A DNA stretch of 64,000 bases from Capitella teleta (lineage: Eukaryota > Annelida > Polychaeta > Capitellidae), in the NCBI GenBank assembly GCA_000328365.1, contig KB299137.1, forward strand, positions 629,355 to 693,354, in the 5' to 3' direction. The notes beneath the pieces were generated by a model. It did no database searches. It saw only the letters and a list, made by a program, of their open reading frames with translations, and was not told the DNA's origin. Every line of letters starts with the position of its first letter. The first letter of the stretch is position 1. Positions 1 through 13,082 of this stretch are shown one piece after another. The translations under genes were made by a program, and so were the position numbers.

Positions 1-230
1 GCGATAATAGGAGCTCTATTTGCTCTATTCGCTGTTTCGTCGGACCGTTATTTTAGTCTTTACTGTTTCGTTTTCGCTTGCGTGTGACCAGTCATGTGAT
101 ATGATGGGACTTGTTATTCAACAAACAAAGACGCTGATATAACTTATAAGGACTTAATAATAAGAAGGGGCGAGAAATTGGTCCACTGTTGCAGTGTGTA
201 TCAAAGAGATATTATCATCACCTATTCACA
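1..230. other. 5' flank of the phospholipase B-like gene
   Basis: This stretch lies upstream of the first coding exon, which starts at 231. It is AT-rich. I see no convincing TATA box and no open reading frame. It presumably holds the promoter and 5' UTR of the gene that follows, but that is inference from position only. Confidence 0.4.
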
Positions 231-2717
231 ATGATCGAGAGGGAGAGTGCAGTTTTTTTCATCTGGTTGCTGTTGTTGCTGGTCGACCGTGATGGTAAGC
301 GCTAAAGCTGAAAGCATAATAATTATTGTACTCATACTCTAGAGAAGACATTTAAACGGTTAAATAATAAAGACCCTTTATTACTCAAGTTATTGAGGCT
401 ACTTAGCCACATGTACCCTTTTGGCTTCACCTGGTCTTCGGCTCTTCGTCCCTTCAAGGGCCTTGGCCTTGGGTCATGGGAACTTGAGAAGGCCGAATAA
501 CAGTGGATTGAATCAGTTGGGTTTCAACAACTATTTCAGAGTTGTATATTATATAAGAAAGCAAGACGTTATAATTCAGTCATAACCTTCCAATTGAATG
601 GCTTTATCAAAACATCAATTTCACCATCATATTACAGCTGTTAGTGGCCAGTACATTCAAGGCTCAGTGTCCATCTCAGACAGCGGGAAAGTTGTCTATC
701 ATGCAGATGTCTTTGTGCCTAATGCTACTGCTCATGGCTTCTTCAATGAAACTCTCAACCAGACAGGATGGGGCATCTTGGATATCCATGCTGGCTACAA
801 TGCAGCCGCATCTGACCCCCAAATGACCTATGCTGCTGGCTTCCTCGAGGGACGCTTCACTGCAGAGTGAGTTTCAACTCATATACTCAATGAATAAGCA
901 ACTACTTATTATTTCAGGCAGATGTGGATGAATTACATGAACATGAGAAGCGTTTTCTTTGAGGGCAAGTCCGAGAAAGTTGTGAAGAAAGTGGAAGATT
1001 TTCTCTTGAATCAAGAACAATGGGCTAAGAAGAACGTGAAGCTTTATGCCTCAAAAGACGTATACTGGCGACATGTTGGCCTCATTCTGGCTCAGCTTGA
1101 TGGTCTCTATGACGGGTATAAAAGCATCGCTGACCCTTCCTGGGTGAGTGTTATAATTAGCACAAATTTATTCACGATCAATCAATATTTTCTCTTTTTC
1201 AATTTCCAGGAACAATCCCGAATGATCGTGCTGGTGTTGAATGCTGTTGGTGATCTGATTGATTTGGTTCACGCTGTTGATCCAGAATCTCGGCCCAAAT
1301 TCTCTTTGATGTCGCACGAAGAATTTGAACAATTTGTCCATTTCAGCGGCCATTGTTCAGCTCTTGTTAAAGTAGGTTATTGAAGAATAATTTTTTAAGA
1401 AACCTCTTTACTTCCTAACCTTATGTTTTTGTCATTTGCAGGTTTTAGGTGCATTTGAGGATATTTTTATGTCACATTCCAGCTGGTTTGTGTATGCGGC
1501 CACTAATCGCATCTACAAACATTATAACTTCAATGTGAGGGACGCTGCAACTGCTGCTAAGGCCCTGTCCTTCTCCAGTTACCCTGGTAACTAACTACAC
1601 AGCCGGCTGGATCATTTAACTAACTAGTGTTAATTCTTCTATCAGGTTTCCTCGAGTCCCTCGATGACTTCTACCTGCTGAGCAGTCAAATGGTGATGCT
1701 GCAAACCACCAACAACATTTTTGACACCAAAATCTACAACCTGGTTAAGCCGGAATCCTTGCTTAGTTGGCAGCGAATTCGTTTGGCGAACATGATGGCA
1801 ACTTCTGGAGAGCAATGGTATAAGATCATGAGCCAACACAACTCAGGTACATTTATGCTCTGTGTACCGGACGAGGATCAATTTTGAACTTTCAATAGGA
1901 ACATACAACAACCAATACATGATGATCGATTTAAAGAGAGTCAAACTTAATCAAGAATTATTGGATGGAGCGTTGTGGGTCGTTGAGCAGATCCCAGGCC
2001 TTGTGAAAGGGGATGATCAAACTGATATTCTCCGCACTGGTATTCTCAGAAGAGACATAATATTATGGTGAATATTCATAAGTTATTTCTGTCATGTAGG
2101 CTACTGGCCATCCTACAATGTGCCATTTTATGAGGAGATCTACAACCGAAGCGGATATCCTGATGTGGTCCTCAGCAGGGGAACGGATTATTCCTACCAA
2201 CTTGCTCCGAGAGCCAAGATTTTCCGACGCGATCAAGGAAATGTTAAAGATATGGAGTCCATGAAAGCCATTATGCGATATAATGGTCCGTTTTCGTGGT
2301 TTCATTTGTTCTCAAACTTCTTTTAAATAATTTGCTGTGATTTTCCTTGCACAAATCCTATAAGAAAAAATCTTAATCCCTTATCGCAATTCTAGATTAC
2401 AAGAACGACCCGTACTCGGAGGGCAAGAGCTGTAATACTATCTGTTGCCGTGGAGATCTCCTTAGCAATCCTACTGCCAACGGTTGCTATGATACAAAAG
2501 TGAGTCGATAAGTTATTTTCTATTTTAATTAAAATTGCATTTTCAGGTGGCTGATTATTCGATGGCTCTGAAGCGCAATGCTCACATCATCAGTGGGCCT
2601 ACACGCAGCCACGGCCTGCCTCCGTTCTCCTGGACCCCGTCCTTCCAAAGCCCCCAGCATGTGGGACTCCCGCCTAAGTATGATTTCTCATGGGTCGATA
2701 CAAAACCGTCTCTGTGA
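231..2717 (+). CDS. Phospholipase B-like protein (PLBD1/PLBD2 family), 10 exons
   Basis: Lysosomal/secreted N-terminal-nucleophile hydrolase of the phospholipase B-like family, which in animals removes acyl chains from phospholipids or acts as a related amidase. Exons: 231-294, 638-866, 918-1143, 1210-1371, 1442-1586, 1646-1846, 1899-2039, 2100-2285, 2396-2499, 2547-2717. All junctions are GT-AG and in phase, giving 542 residues; human PLBD1 is about 550. Exon 1 codes for a signal peptide (MIERES then a Leu-rich core). The motif SGHCSALVK at the end of exon 4 supplies the expected nucleophile Cys (about residue 222), which becomes N-terminal after autocleavage. Family hallmarks follow: [28 protein letters not shown], and near the C-terminus [14 protein letters not shown] and the PPFSW motif. 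A polyadenylation signal AATAAA lies at 2844. No break is seen. Which of the two vertebrate paralogues it is closer to cannot be told by eye. Confidence 0.93.
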
Positions 2718-4071
2718 TGCTCCGGTTTCCGCTCAAAACATCAAAAACATTCTTCCAAAGAATGCAATATATAATCTTGTTATGTACAGCCATGCAAATT
2801 ATCACTAATGTGTTTATATGTATTACCATGTTGATGTACTTGGAATAAATTTATGATTACATTACTGTTACCAATTTTTATACATTGATTCTCTGAAATG
2901 GTGTCAAAAGCAGTTGAAAGACTCTTCAGCATCATTTTCTGCCTTTATCCTGCAACAAGATCTAAAAAATTTGGGCTTGATAGGCGAAAGACATCTTGAA
3001 AGGTGTAGAGCCTCCCCTCCCCTCAAGAAAACATTTTCTTCTAATTCTTAGTGGTGAAAAATGGCACAGCCAAGCAGAAGGCAGTCAGTCCTATATAGAT
3101 TCTGGAAAAAGACCTGATTACAATTTCATGGTTTCTACACATGGATAAAATCTATCTTAGCATGTCTGGAGACCCTTTGAAGAAATATGCAGCAAATTTG
3201 GGGTCAGGAGAAATTAAAGTTCAAAATTGTTAAGCTCACCTTGAGTGTAATGAGTGATATCACACCTGAACTTGGGCCCAATGATGATTAAATTTACAGG
3301 AACCATTAGCTGAATGAGCAAAACACAAGGTTTTTAACTAAGGGTTCAGTCCATTAATGAAGCAAGGACATGCAGTGGACATGTAGCAAAAACTATGTAC
3401 GATTATTCTCAAGGGGTGTGTACGTAAAGTGCGTATAAAAAGGCCACGTACAGAGCGGCTAGGTTACGGCTTCGTAAATATCAAGTTCTAGAACTTATTT
3501 TCTAGTATAAACATGACTAAATACTTTGAGCTTATGATTATTCTTAGGAATTGCCCGCCAACTACGCCTATACACATAGTAGCCAAGTCAAAGACCAGGC
3601 GTTATTGATATAATAAAAAATGTGCAAGCATGTATACAAAAACAACCTTAACGATCAAACAGTAACACATTTAGCTTGAACTTGGGTATATGCATCTAAT
3701 GTCGAACCATCCAATACATCCCTCGCACCATTGTGTAACACCCAGTGTGGTGTGGCGTCGTCTGCTCGTTAGACAATGTCCCTCGCATTGCACTTAATTT
3801 GAGATCAACTCTATTTGCTCCATCCACAGCACTGTCTAACGATGCAGACGACGGCCACACCACCAGTCGGAGCAGCCAATTGGGAACTGGCAAACCGCCT
3901 TTTACTACGCAGAGCCGGTCTGTACGCTGCTGCATTTCTGTAGCCATAATCTGTGAGGATGTTATAGCAATAGGAGTCTTGGAACGAGACTATTCTGTAC
4001 GTAGACACTTAAACGAATCTACAAGATGAAATTGAAAGAAAAAAAAAAGAGATCTTGCTGGAGAAAGTGGT
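2718..4071. other. Intergenic region between the phospholipase gene and H4
   Basis: About 1.35 kb without a recognised gene. It holds the phospholipase 3' UTR with AATAAA at 2844-2849, an isolated TATA-like motif (GTATAAAAAGG) near 3430, and a foldback palindrome at 3746-3864 listed separately. Short open frames here overlap the palindrome and look accidental. Confidence 0.6.
3746..3864. repeat. Imperfect inverted repeat (foldback), about 33-bp arms
   Basis: The left arm at 3746-3778 reads back as the right arm at 3830-3864 with only a few single-base gaps, around a spacer of about 50 bp. Both arms contain a TCTAACGA-like core and a GCAGACGACG-like core. Such a structure could be a small foldback transposable element or a cruciform-forming sequence. 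I do not recognise the family. Confidence 0.7.
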
Positions 4072-4087
4072 GGCTCTGAAAAGAGCC
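4072..4087 (-). terminator. Histone 3' stem-loop of H4
   Basis: On the minus strand the sequence GGCTCTTTTCAGAGCC is followed by ACCAC. This is the 6-bp stem and 4-nt loop bound by SLBP at the end of replication-dependent histone mRNAs, which are cleaved rather than polyadenylated. It lies 35 nt beyond the H4 stop codon. The same 16-nt element ends H3, H2B and H2A. Confidence 0.95.
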
Positions 4088-4121
4088 GTTGTTTGCCGAG
4101 TAGGTCGTGATGGGGGAGAAG

Positions 4122-4460
<339 letters not shown>

Positions 4461-5031
4461 TCAAAACCAGAATGCCCAAGTCTGGTTTTGCGCCCTATTT
4501 AAAGGCTGCAAGCATTCAAGCGGGCCAGATAAAAGCGAGTAAATTTCGATTCGCCATCAAGCGGGCTCCTCGCTTATTGGCTCTCTTTACTCGCTTCTCC
4601 CAGGTCAAATTACCTTGCAGCAGTCACGTGGTCTATCTTACGCTCTCAACAAATTCCACATGTTCTGGCTTGATCTGAAGATACATTTTATAAACTTCCG
4701 AATACTTTCGAAACTTCCGAATAATTATTGAAGTAAGAATTTAATGAATAATATGTACAATAATATCCAATTAGCAGATGGTAAATTTAATTTGATGCTT
4801 ATTTTATCCTCAAATGTATCTACTTCCGTATAATAAATTAATAATAATGCCTGAGAATTGCAGCGCATGATGAAATATGCATCGTAATGCAATAATTATG
4901 CAAATTATTACACCCAAAAATAGTGCACCTATTATTTCATATACATTTAAAATTTTGTAATTTGGGGCCGCAGCACATGAATGTTTTGCTTTCTATATAA
5001 CATGATTTTTTTTTCTGGCAATTTCGATTGA

Positions 5032-5102
5032 CACAAAAGCTATCGCGTCCTTGGTTGGATTGAAGATGTTCAATCCAACCAAGGATTAAGATAGCCTTTT
5101 GT
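5032..5102. repeat. Long hairpin with a perfect 16-bp inverted repeat
   Basis: A perfect inverted repeat, 5049-5064 against 5069-5084, encloses a 4-base loop (GATG). The pairing resumes outside a small internal bulge: the ACAAAAGCTATC-like outer left arm pairs with the GATAGCCTTTTGT right arm with one bulged base. T-rich and A-rich flanks (from about 5003 and to about 5115) extend it. It looks like a small foldback element inserted between H4 and H3; a regulatory role is possible but unsupported. Confidence 0.8.
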
Positions 5103-5119
5103 CAGAAAAAAAAAAGAAG

Positions 5120-5150
<31 letters not shown>

Positions 5151-5499
5151 CAACACAGTAATCAACAAACTTGAGAAAATAAACATCACAGAAGCACTGT
5201 ATATGCGCAAAAGCTGAGATATTATACACTTGAATTTAATGTCATTAACACTGTTTAGAGTTGACTTTTTTATTATATTTTTTTCCGATTTTTTATTTAT
5301 TTATTTATTTTTCGTTGAAAAAAAAAACCCGATAGTATGGAGGAGTAAACGCAGTCCCTCCTTATAAAAATAAGTATACCAATTTCGATATTACTGTCTA
5401 CATAATTATACAATAATAATTCCTAGGTGGGTGGGACCGTTGAAACGAATTTTGATCGAAACAGTTTTCGGAGGGTGCATTCTTCGTTGGATCGAATCG

Positions 5500-5669
5500 A
5501 GCTGTCTGCTGATTGGTCGTCAGCGGTCTGTCGCTCTGCGGTCGCTACGCATTCTCCGTGGGAACGACATCAGCTGTCCGCTGATTGGCTTTCAGCTCTC
5601 GGTCGCTACGCAACAGCCAATGAGCGCCACCAAGCCGGCGGCGGGCTGTGCGAAAACGCATTTAAAACC
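5500..5669 (+). promoter_or_regulatory. H3 promoter: duplicated CCAAT module and TATA-like box
   Basis: Two related blocks (about 5500-5550 and 5571-5610) each contain CTGATTGG, a reverse CCAAT box, and end in GGTCGCTACGC. A forward CCAAT box lies at 5617-5621 and a TTTAAAA TATA-like box at 5661-5667, about 43 bp before the start codon. This is the usual layout of a replication-dependent histone promoter. The call rests on motif and position only. Confidence 0.6.
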
Positions 5670-5682
5670 GGCTGCTTGTTGA

Positions 5683-6120
<438 letters not shown>

Positions 6121-6145
6121 ACGTCTAGATTCCCGCGACAACAAC

Positions 6146-6161
6146 GGCTCTTTTCAGAGCC
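6146..6161 (+). terminator. Histone 3' stem-loop of H3
   Basis: GGCTCTTTTCAGAGCC followed by ACCAC, 25 nt after the H3 stop codon. It is identical to the elements at the other three histone genes and is the SLBP-binding cleavage signal. Confidence 0.95.
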
Positions 6162-7040
6162 ACCACTTTTTTCAGAAGTCTCTACTGATTGTTCGAGCCA
6201 GATTTCATTCCTATCGCCACTAACAGACTGCTATAGTACCTGGACTTGTATTAAATGTAGTTTCCATTTTTGTGTAAGGCGTCAGTTTGACAATTCCAGA
6301 AGGGCCAAGCTACAAGCGTGTTGAATCGAAACAGGCCCGTTGATTGATTGGCCGGAGTCTGAAAGATTGGACAATGAAGCACATGGACGGGAGCTTTGTG
6401 ATGCTTGCGATTGCTCAGCAGCACCCTCGCAAGATCTCTGTACTCAGCTGCATATGACAAGTGGGCATCTTAGTATATAACGCATACACTATTAGTTATA
6501 GTTTTGTTCCCATCTTTGACCTGTCATGGAAACAGCAAAAATGGAGATTGCCATTATGTGAGGACCCCTAAAGGAACTATGAATGCAATACAAACAAAGG
6601 GCAACCACATGCCAACTATGATGAGATGGTATTGAATGTGACATTGCGGCAACGACATGCACATTGATTTATATTTACGCACACATAGTGCAGATAATGA
6701 AAGCTAACAAATATTGTTGGTCTAGTAGTGACCCGATCAAGCGCCGCTTCACTGACTTTTCCCTGGGCGACCGCAATGCACAAGGTCACTCAACGGACAA
6801 CTCATCGGATTATTCATGAACTGTGATTGAGCAGATATGCTCGGAGATCTCCCAGGGGGCTTCCCGTGTGGATTCACGAGTATATATATAGGCATGCATG
6901 CTCTTCAATAAAACCTATCTCACTGTTAAATCATCTTCCTCTACCGGAAAGAAACCGTTATAAAGGAAACGCAAGAACAATGAGCGGGCATGGTCTGAGA
7001 GAAAAAAAAAGCCCAGAATTGATTAAATTATGTCTTCTGC

Positions 7041-7240
7041 AAGTCTAATTGGTGCATAAGGCGGGTGCCTCTCACCACATCTCGTATATTTCTCTGTTTA
7101 AATGTAATGTCATCTCCAAGTCTAAATGGTGCATGAGGCGATTGCCTCTCACCACATCTCGCAACTATCTATATGTACAAATTCAATGTCATCTCCAAGT
7201 CTAATTGGTGCATGAGGGGGTGCCTCTCACCACATCTCGG
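7041..7240. repeat. Three imperfect tandem copies of a 77-79-bp unit
   Basis: Units begin with AAGTCTAA at about 7041, 7118 and 7197. Each contains GGTGCAT(A/G)AGG followed by TGCCTCTCACCACATCTCG. The spacing is 77 and 79 bp and the conserved part covers roughly 45 bp of each unit. It sits 370-570 bp upstream of H2B. It may be a minisatellite or a repeated binding site; nothing in the sequence decides. Confidence 0.75.
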
Positions 7241-7548
7241 CTGAGATGTATGAATGAAGGTGGTGGTGGTGGATCGAATTTTACTCGCTTTCACCTGGGT
7301 AGATATGTGCGAGTTCTGTAGGATGTAAGAATGCGGTATTTTTGTTATTTGAGGATTTCATCGCTCGATCTTCAAGGGGTTTGTAAGAGCCCACGCTACC
7401 AACGATATGCGCGCGATTTTTCAAATGCTGCTTGCATCTGCTTGCCTGGCGGCGAACTGGGTCAGTAGGAGGGCTAACTATTGCATGAGTGCACACTGGC
7501 GAGAGAAGGCGATACGCTCACATGACTCAAAGTGCGTTGGCTCGCCTT

Positions 7549-7554
7549 TATAAA
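7549..7554 (+). promoter_or_regulatory. H2B TATA box
   Basis: TATAAA, 57 bp before the chosen H2B start codon. This spacing supports the ATG at 7612 and argues against the upstream in-frame ATG at 7489, which would lie in front of the TATA box. Confidence 0.6.
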
Positions 7555-7611
7555 CCGCACGAACACCTTGGTCGTCATCATTCGACGCATTCAGCTGAGA
7601 ATAGTTTAAAC

Positions 7612-7983
7612 ATGCCACCCAAAGCAGCATCCAAGGGAGCCAAGAAGGCCGTCACCAAGGCCAAGACTGCCCGTACCACTGACAAGAAGCGCAGGAAGAA
7701 GAGGAGAGAGAGCTACGCCATCTACATCTACAAGGTGTTGAAACAGGTTCACCCCGACACTGGAATCTCCTCCAAGGCCATGAGCATCATGAACTCGTTC
7801 GTCAACGACCTGTTCGAGCGCATCGCCTCCGAGGCCTCTCGTCTGGCTCACTACAACCGTCGCTCCACCATCACCTCCCGCGAGGTGCAGACCGCTGTCC
7901 GTCTGTTGCTGCCTGGTGAGCTGGCCAAGCACGCCGTCTCTGAGGGCACCAAGGCCGTCACCAAGTACACCCAGTCCAAGTAA
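7612..7983 (+). CDS. Histone H2B
   Basis: Core histone H2B, 123 residues, intronless. It begins [14 protein letters not shown] with a basic tail ([13 protein letters not shown]), then the histone fold [21 protein letters not shown] and [21 protein letters not shown], and ends [16 protein letters not shown], which includes the ubiquitinated Lys near the C-terminus. An in-frame ATG exists at 7489 but lies upstream of the TATA box, so the start at 7612 is preferred; it gives the standard family length. A histone stem-loop follows at 8007-8022. Confidence 0.98.
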   Translation: MPPKAASKGAKKAVTKAKTARTTDKKRRKKRRESYAIYIYKVLKQVHPDTGISSKAMSIMNSFVNDLFERIASEASRLAHYNRRSTITSREVQTAVRLLLPGELAKHAVSEGTKAVTKYTQSK

Positions 7984-8006
7984 ACTCTTACGACCGACAA
8001 AAAAAC

Positions 8007-8022
8007 GGCTCTTTTCAGAGCC
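8007..8022 (+). terminator. Histone 3' stem-loop of H2B
   Basis: GGCTCTTTTCAGAGCC followed by ACCAC, 23 nt after the stop codon. A short purine-containing stretch (CAAGATGATC) downstream could be the U7 snRNA pairing region, but that part is weak. Confidence 0.95.
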
Positions 8023-9667
<1,645 letters not shown>

Positions 9668-9689
9668 ACCGACTTCGCCTCACAAAAAC

Positions 9690-9705
9690 GGCTCTTTTCA
9701 GAGCC
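9690..9705 (+). terminator. Histone 3' stem-loop of H2A
   Basis: GGCTCTTTTCAGAGCC followed by ACCAC, 22 nt after the H2A stop codon; same element as at the other three histone genes. Confidence 0.95.
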
Positions 9706-10953
9706 ACCACTGAATTCAGTAGATCTCTCGCTGCGGTCTTTAGTTTTGGTGGTATTTTAATTAATATAATTGTTTTTCATCTGATTAAAATCGGTCGATG
9801 GGACGGTTTGAAGTACCTTGAACGAATTTACTTTTTGAAATTAACGAAATCATTCAGATGTAACTAATTTTTTTTTTTTTTTTTTTTTTTTTTTTCAAAT
9901 ACGCCAATAATTATATTATATGCCGAAGCTCCGCCCATTGTTATGTTGCCATGGACAGCTTACGCGATACGCAGCCAATCAGCGCTGAGCAATGCATTCA
10001 CCTCTAAGGGAGCATTGTTTTTAGTTCGTTGAACTTTGTTCGTTGACATAATTATTATACCGGTACTTTACAGCAGCTGTAATAATATTGGTTAGGATTT
10101 AATCATTACAAGCCTGTTAATTTTGTAATGTAAAATAGTAATAGAAATACATGTGCATAGTGAATTATTGCAATCACTAGTATTATTTTATAATATACAT
10201 GCAGTTATAGACCCTTTTCTGGCGGTATTCAATCAGTATTTGGAACAAATAAGTCGGCCTGCAATTAAATATATATGTATGGATGTCCGTCGTTTATCTG
10301 ATAATAAGACGAAACTCCCGAATGATTAGAAATACTGCGTACACCATTATGACTAGCAATTATACACTTTACATTTGAATGTTAAATCCATCGAGTTATA
10401 TACGAAATGAAAGAACCGGGAAATATTAAATCAATATTAATGTATAATAATAATTGTTATGCTATATATGTTTATTATTTTTAAGTGGTGAAAATTAAAA
10501 CCATCTCGCTATCATTTTTACTTTGCATATTTTATAAGCTGATTTAATACAATAATTTTCTTTATTTTTTATAAATTAATAATAATTAAAATTTAATGTA
10601 AATTCAATGTTATTTCGCTCATTTCTGATAAGAGCACTCATAGTGCCCCAACTGCGTGGTGTTCGCTCTGCTAAACCTGCTTCTTCCTTCTTCAAGCACT
10701 TCCACACTTGATGCATGCTGGTTGAGTCTATGTCTTGTAAGTTTCTAAGCTTTAAATTATATCGCTCTCCTGAGTAACAAGATATAGCAGCAATTTTCGG
10801 TCATTTTCTGCCAGGTGTATAAATAGTTTACGGGAAACACACGTTAATTAAGCTGTGACGGAACCTCGAGCTGATCGTTCTTATTTGTAGTAATTTCTAA
10901 AATTTGCTCTCGAGTCGAGAGACTTCTCCCATAGACTTTTACCCACATGTTCA
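9706..10953. other. AT-rich intergenic region without a gene
   Basis: No open frame with family resemblance and no RNA gene recognised. A poly-T run of about 25 lies near 9870-9895. The sequence becomes progressively more AT-rich toward the minisatellite that begins at 10954. Confidence 0.6.
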
Positions 10954-11955
10954 CTCTCATTATTCTTCCTCTGGTTTAATTGGAAATTAAATAAATAACA
11001 AAATTTAAATAATTTATATATTATATATTATACAATTTATAATCTCATTATTCTTCCTCTGGTTAAATTGGGAATTAAATAAATAATAAAATTTAAATAA
11101 TTTATATAATATATATTATATAATTAATAATCTCATTATTCTTCCTCTGGTTTAATTGGGAATTAAATAAATAATAAAATTTATATAATTTATGTAATAT
11201 ATATTATATAATTAATAATCTCATTATTCTTCCTATGGTTTAATTGGGAATTAAATAAATAATAAAATTTAAAAAATTTATATAATATATATTATATAAT
11301 TAATAATCTCATTATTCTTCCTCTGGTTTAATTGGGAATTAAATAAATAATAAAATTTAAATAATTTATATATTATATATTATATAATTAATAATCTCAT
11401 TATTCTTCCTCTGGTTTAATTGGGAATTAAATAAATAATAAAATTTAAATAATTTATATATTATATATTATATAATTAATAATCTCATTATTCTTCCTCT
11501 TGTATAATTGGAAATTAAATAAATAACAAAATTTAAATAATTTATATATTATATATTATATAATTAATAATGTCATTATTCTTCCTCTGGTTTTATTGGA
11601 AATTAAATAATTAATAAAATTTAAATAATTTATATATTATATATTGTATAATTAATAATCTTATTATTCTTCCTCTGGTTTGATTGGAAATTAAGTAAAT
11701 AATAAAATTTAAATAATTTATATATTATATATTATATAATTAATAATCTCATTATTCTTCTTCTGGCTTAATTGGAAATTAAATAAATATTAAAATTTAA
11801 ATAATTTATATATTATATATTATATAATTAATAATCTCATTATTCTTCCTCTGGTTTAATTGGACAAAAAAAAATAAATAATAGAATTTAAATAATTTAT
11901 ATATTATATATTATATAATTAATAATATTCTTATTCTTCCTCTGGTTTAATTGGG
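10954..11955. repeat. AT-rich minisatellite, 88-bp unit, about 11 copies
   Basis: A tandem array whose unit contains TCATTATTCTTCCTCTGG, then TTTAATTGG(G/A)AATTAAATAAATAA, then an AT run rich in TATATTA. Copies start at about 10954, 11043, 11131, 11219, 11307, 11395, 11483, 11571, 11659, 11747, 11835 and 11927. Nearly all spacings are exactly 88 bp; the first is 89 and the last about 92. Units differ by a few substitutions. It codes for nothing. Confidence 0.93.
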
Positions 11956-13082
11956 AATACACCGTCCATTGTTCTGATCGCCCGAAAAGGAGAGCAGTCG
12001 ATTTCAGCTTCATTTGAGGTACATGTTCGTTGCATGTTTCTTTATGTCCGGATACCAAAGGCATGAGCCAAAGGTAAATAGAGGCAGACAAATGCATGAC
12101 ATGTACAATGTACTGTATCCATTTACTAATTTTGCTTAGTCGTGCCATGCATTATATTATGAGTTCTAATATAGAAACAGTGTACGATGCTCAGTGTTCA
12201 AATGTATTGGATGGTAATACCAATCAATAATTTTGCACGCTCTACTTAATTTAATCAACTTTTATTTGCCATTTCGACGAAGGTGGTTGACGAAGCAGCT
12301 GATGATCTGGATCGTTGAGCAGCCGACAACTGATGCGCCCCCTATTTTATAGCTGGCAAGTGAGCCCAGCAGAGGGGGGTCAGGGTTGTGGCATATTACC
12401 CAGGCAGCCACTGGCTTTTAGACAATGGGGTAGCCATGGTTGGATAATCAATCGATCATAACATTATGGGGTTGTTAGCGAAGTCTCCTTTATAATTATT
12501 GCAATCAATGAATGGACAATTATTGGTCTTTTAATTTCATATTAATAGATAATTTTATTGAACGGAAGGCAAATACATGTAATCATAAAAAATCATAATG
12601 GATTTTTATTATGACTACCGTCTCGATTTTCAAACATAATACACGTGGACTTGTGCTCAGTGCTCTTGTATGAAATATTTCCCAGGTCTCTCTTGATATC
12701 ATGGTACTGGTACCTCTGATTTAATCATCTATCGATTATTGACTATAATTATGAGATGTCTCTAAGTAGATAAAGATTGAGTGGACACACCAATAGCTGC
12801 TGTTACATCATTACATATAATGCACGTTCTGATTGATTCTGACGTCATTGTATAGGGATAATGATACTTGTAGCCACTAAGCCTTCTAAGGGTACATTTG
12901 TATAAGAGAACGTCAGAGCATAATGGATACTGAATCAATTATGCAATTCAGTTAGTGCATTCATTGTGGATTGATGAATAAACTACCTGGGCTAAATTAG
13001 CACAGGTAATGTGGCATTATCAACGAAATATTCACATTGATAATTCATGAGTATCACTGCTAAGTCTGTATTCAGTTCTACC
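11956..13082. other. Intergenic region without a recognised gene
   Basis: About 1.1 kb between the minisatellite and the first inverted-repeat element copy. I see no gene, RNA or repeat that I can name. One short minus-strand open frame (11897-12148) has no family features. Confidence 0.5.

Larger units (their letters stand above)
6162..7611. other. H3-H2B spacer
   Basis: About 1.45 kb between H3 and H2B with no supported gene. It contains three imperfect tandem copies of a 77-79-bp unit at 7041-7240 (listed separately) and, close to H2B, a TATAAA box at 7549-7554. Open frames in this region show no family resemblance. Confidence 0.6.

Noticed and set aside
7489-7611. In-frame upstream extension of H2B (41 extra codons from ATG 7489)
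   Set aside because: It would start upstream of the TATAAA box at 7549 and give a non-canonical N-terminus; the ATG at 7612 yields the standard H2B.
10954-11955. Possible CRISPR-like or regularly spaced repeat array
   Set aside because: The 88-bp units are contiguous and similar over their full length, with no unique spacers, and the genome is clearly animal; it is a minisatellite.
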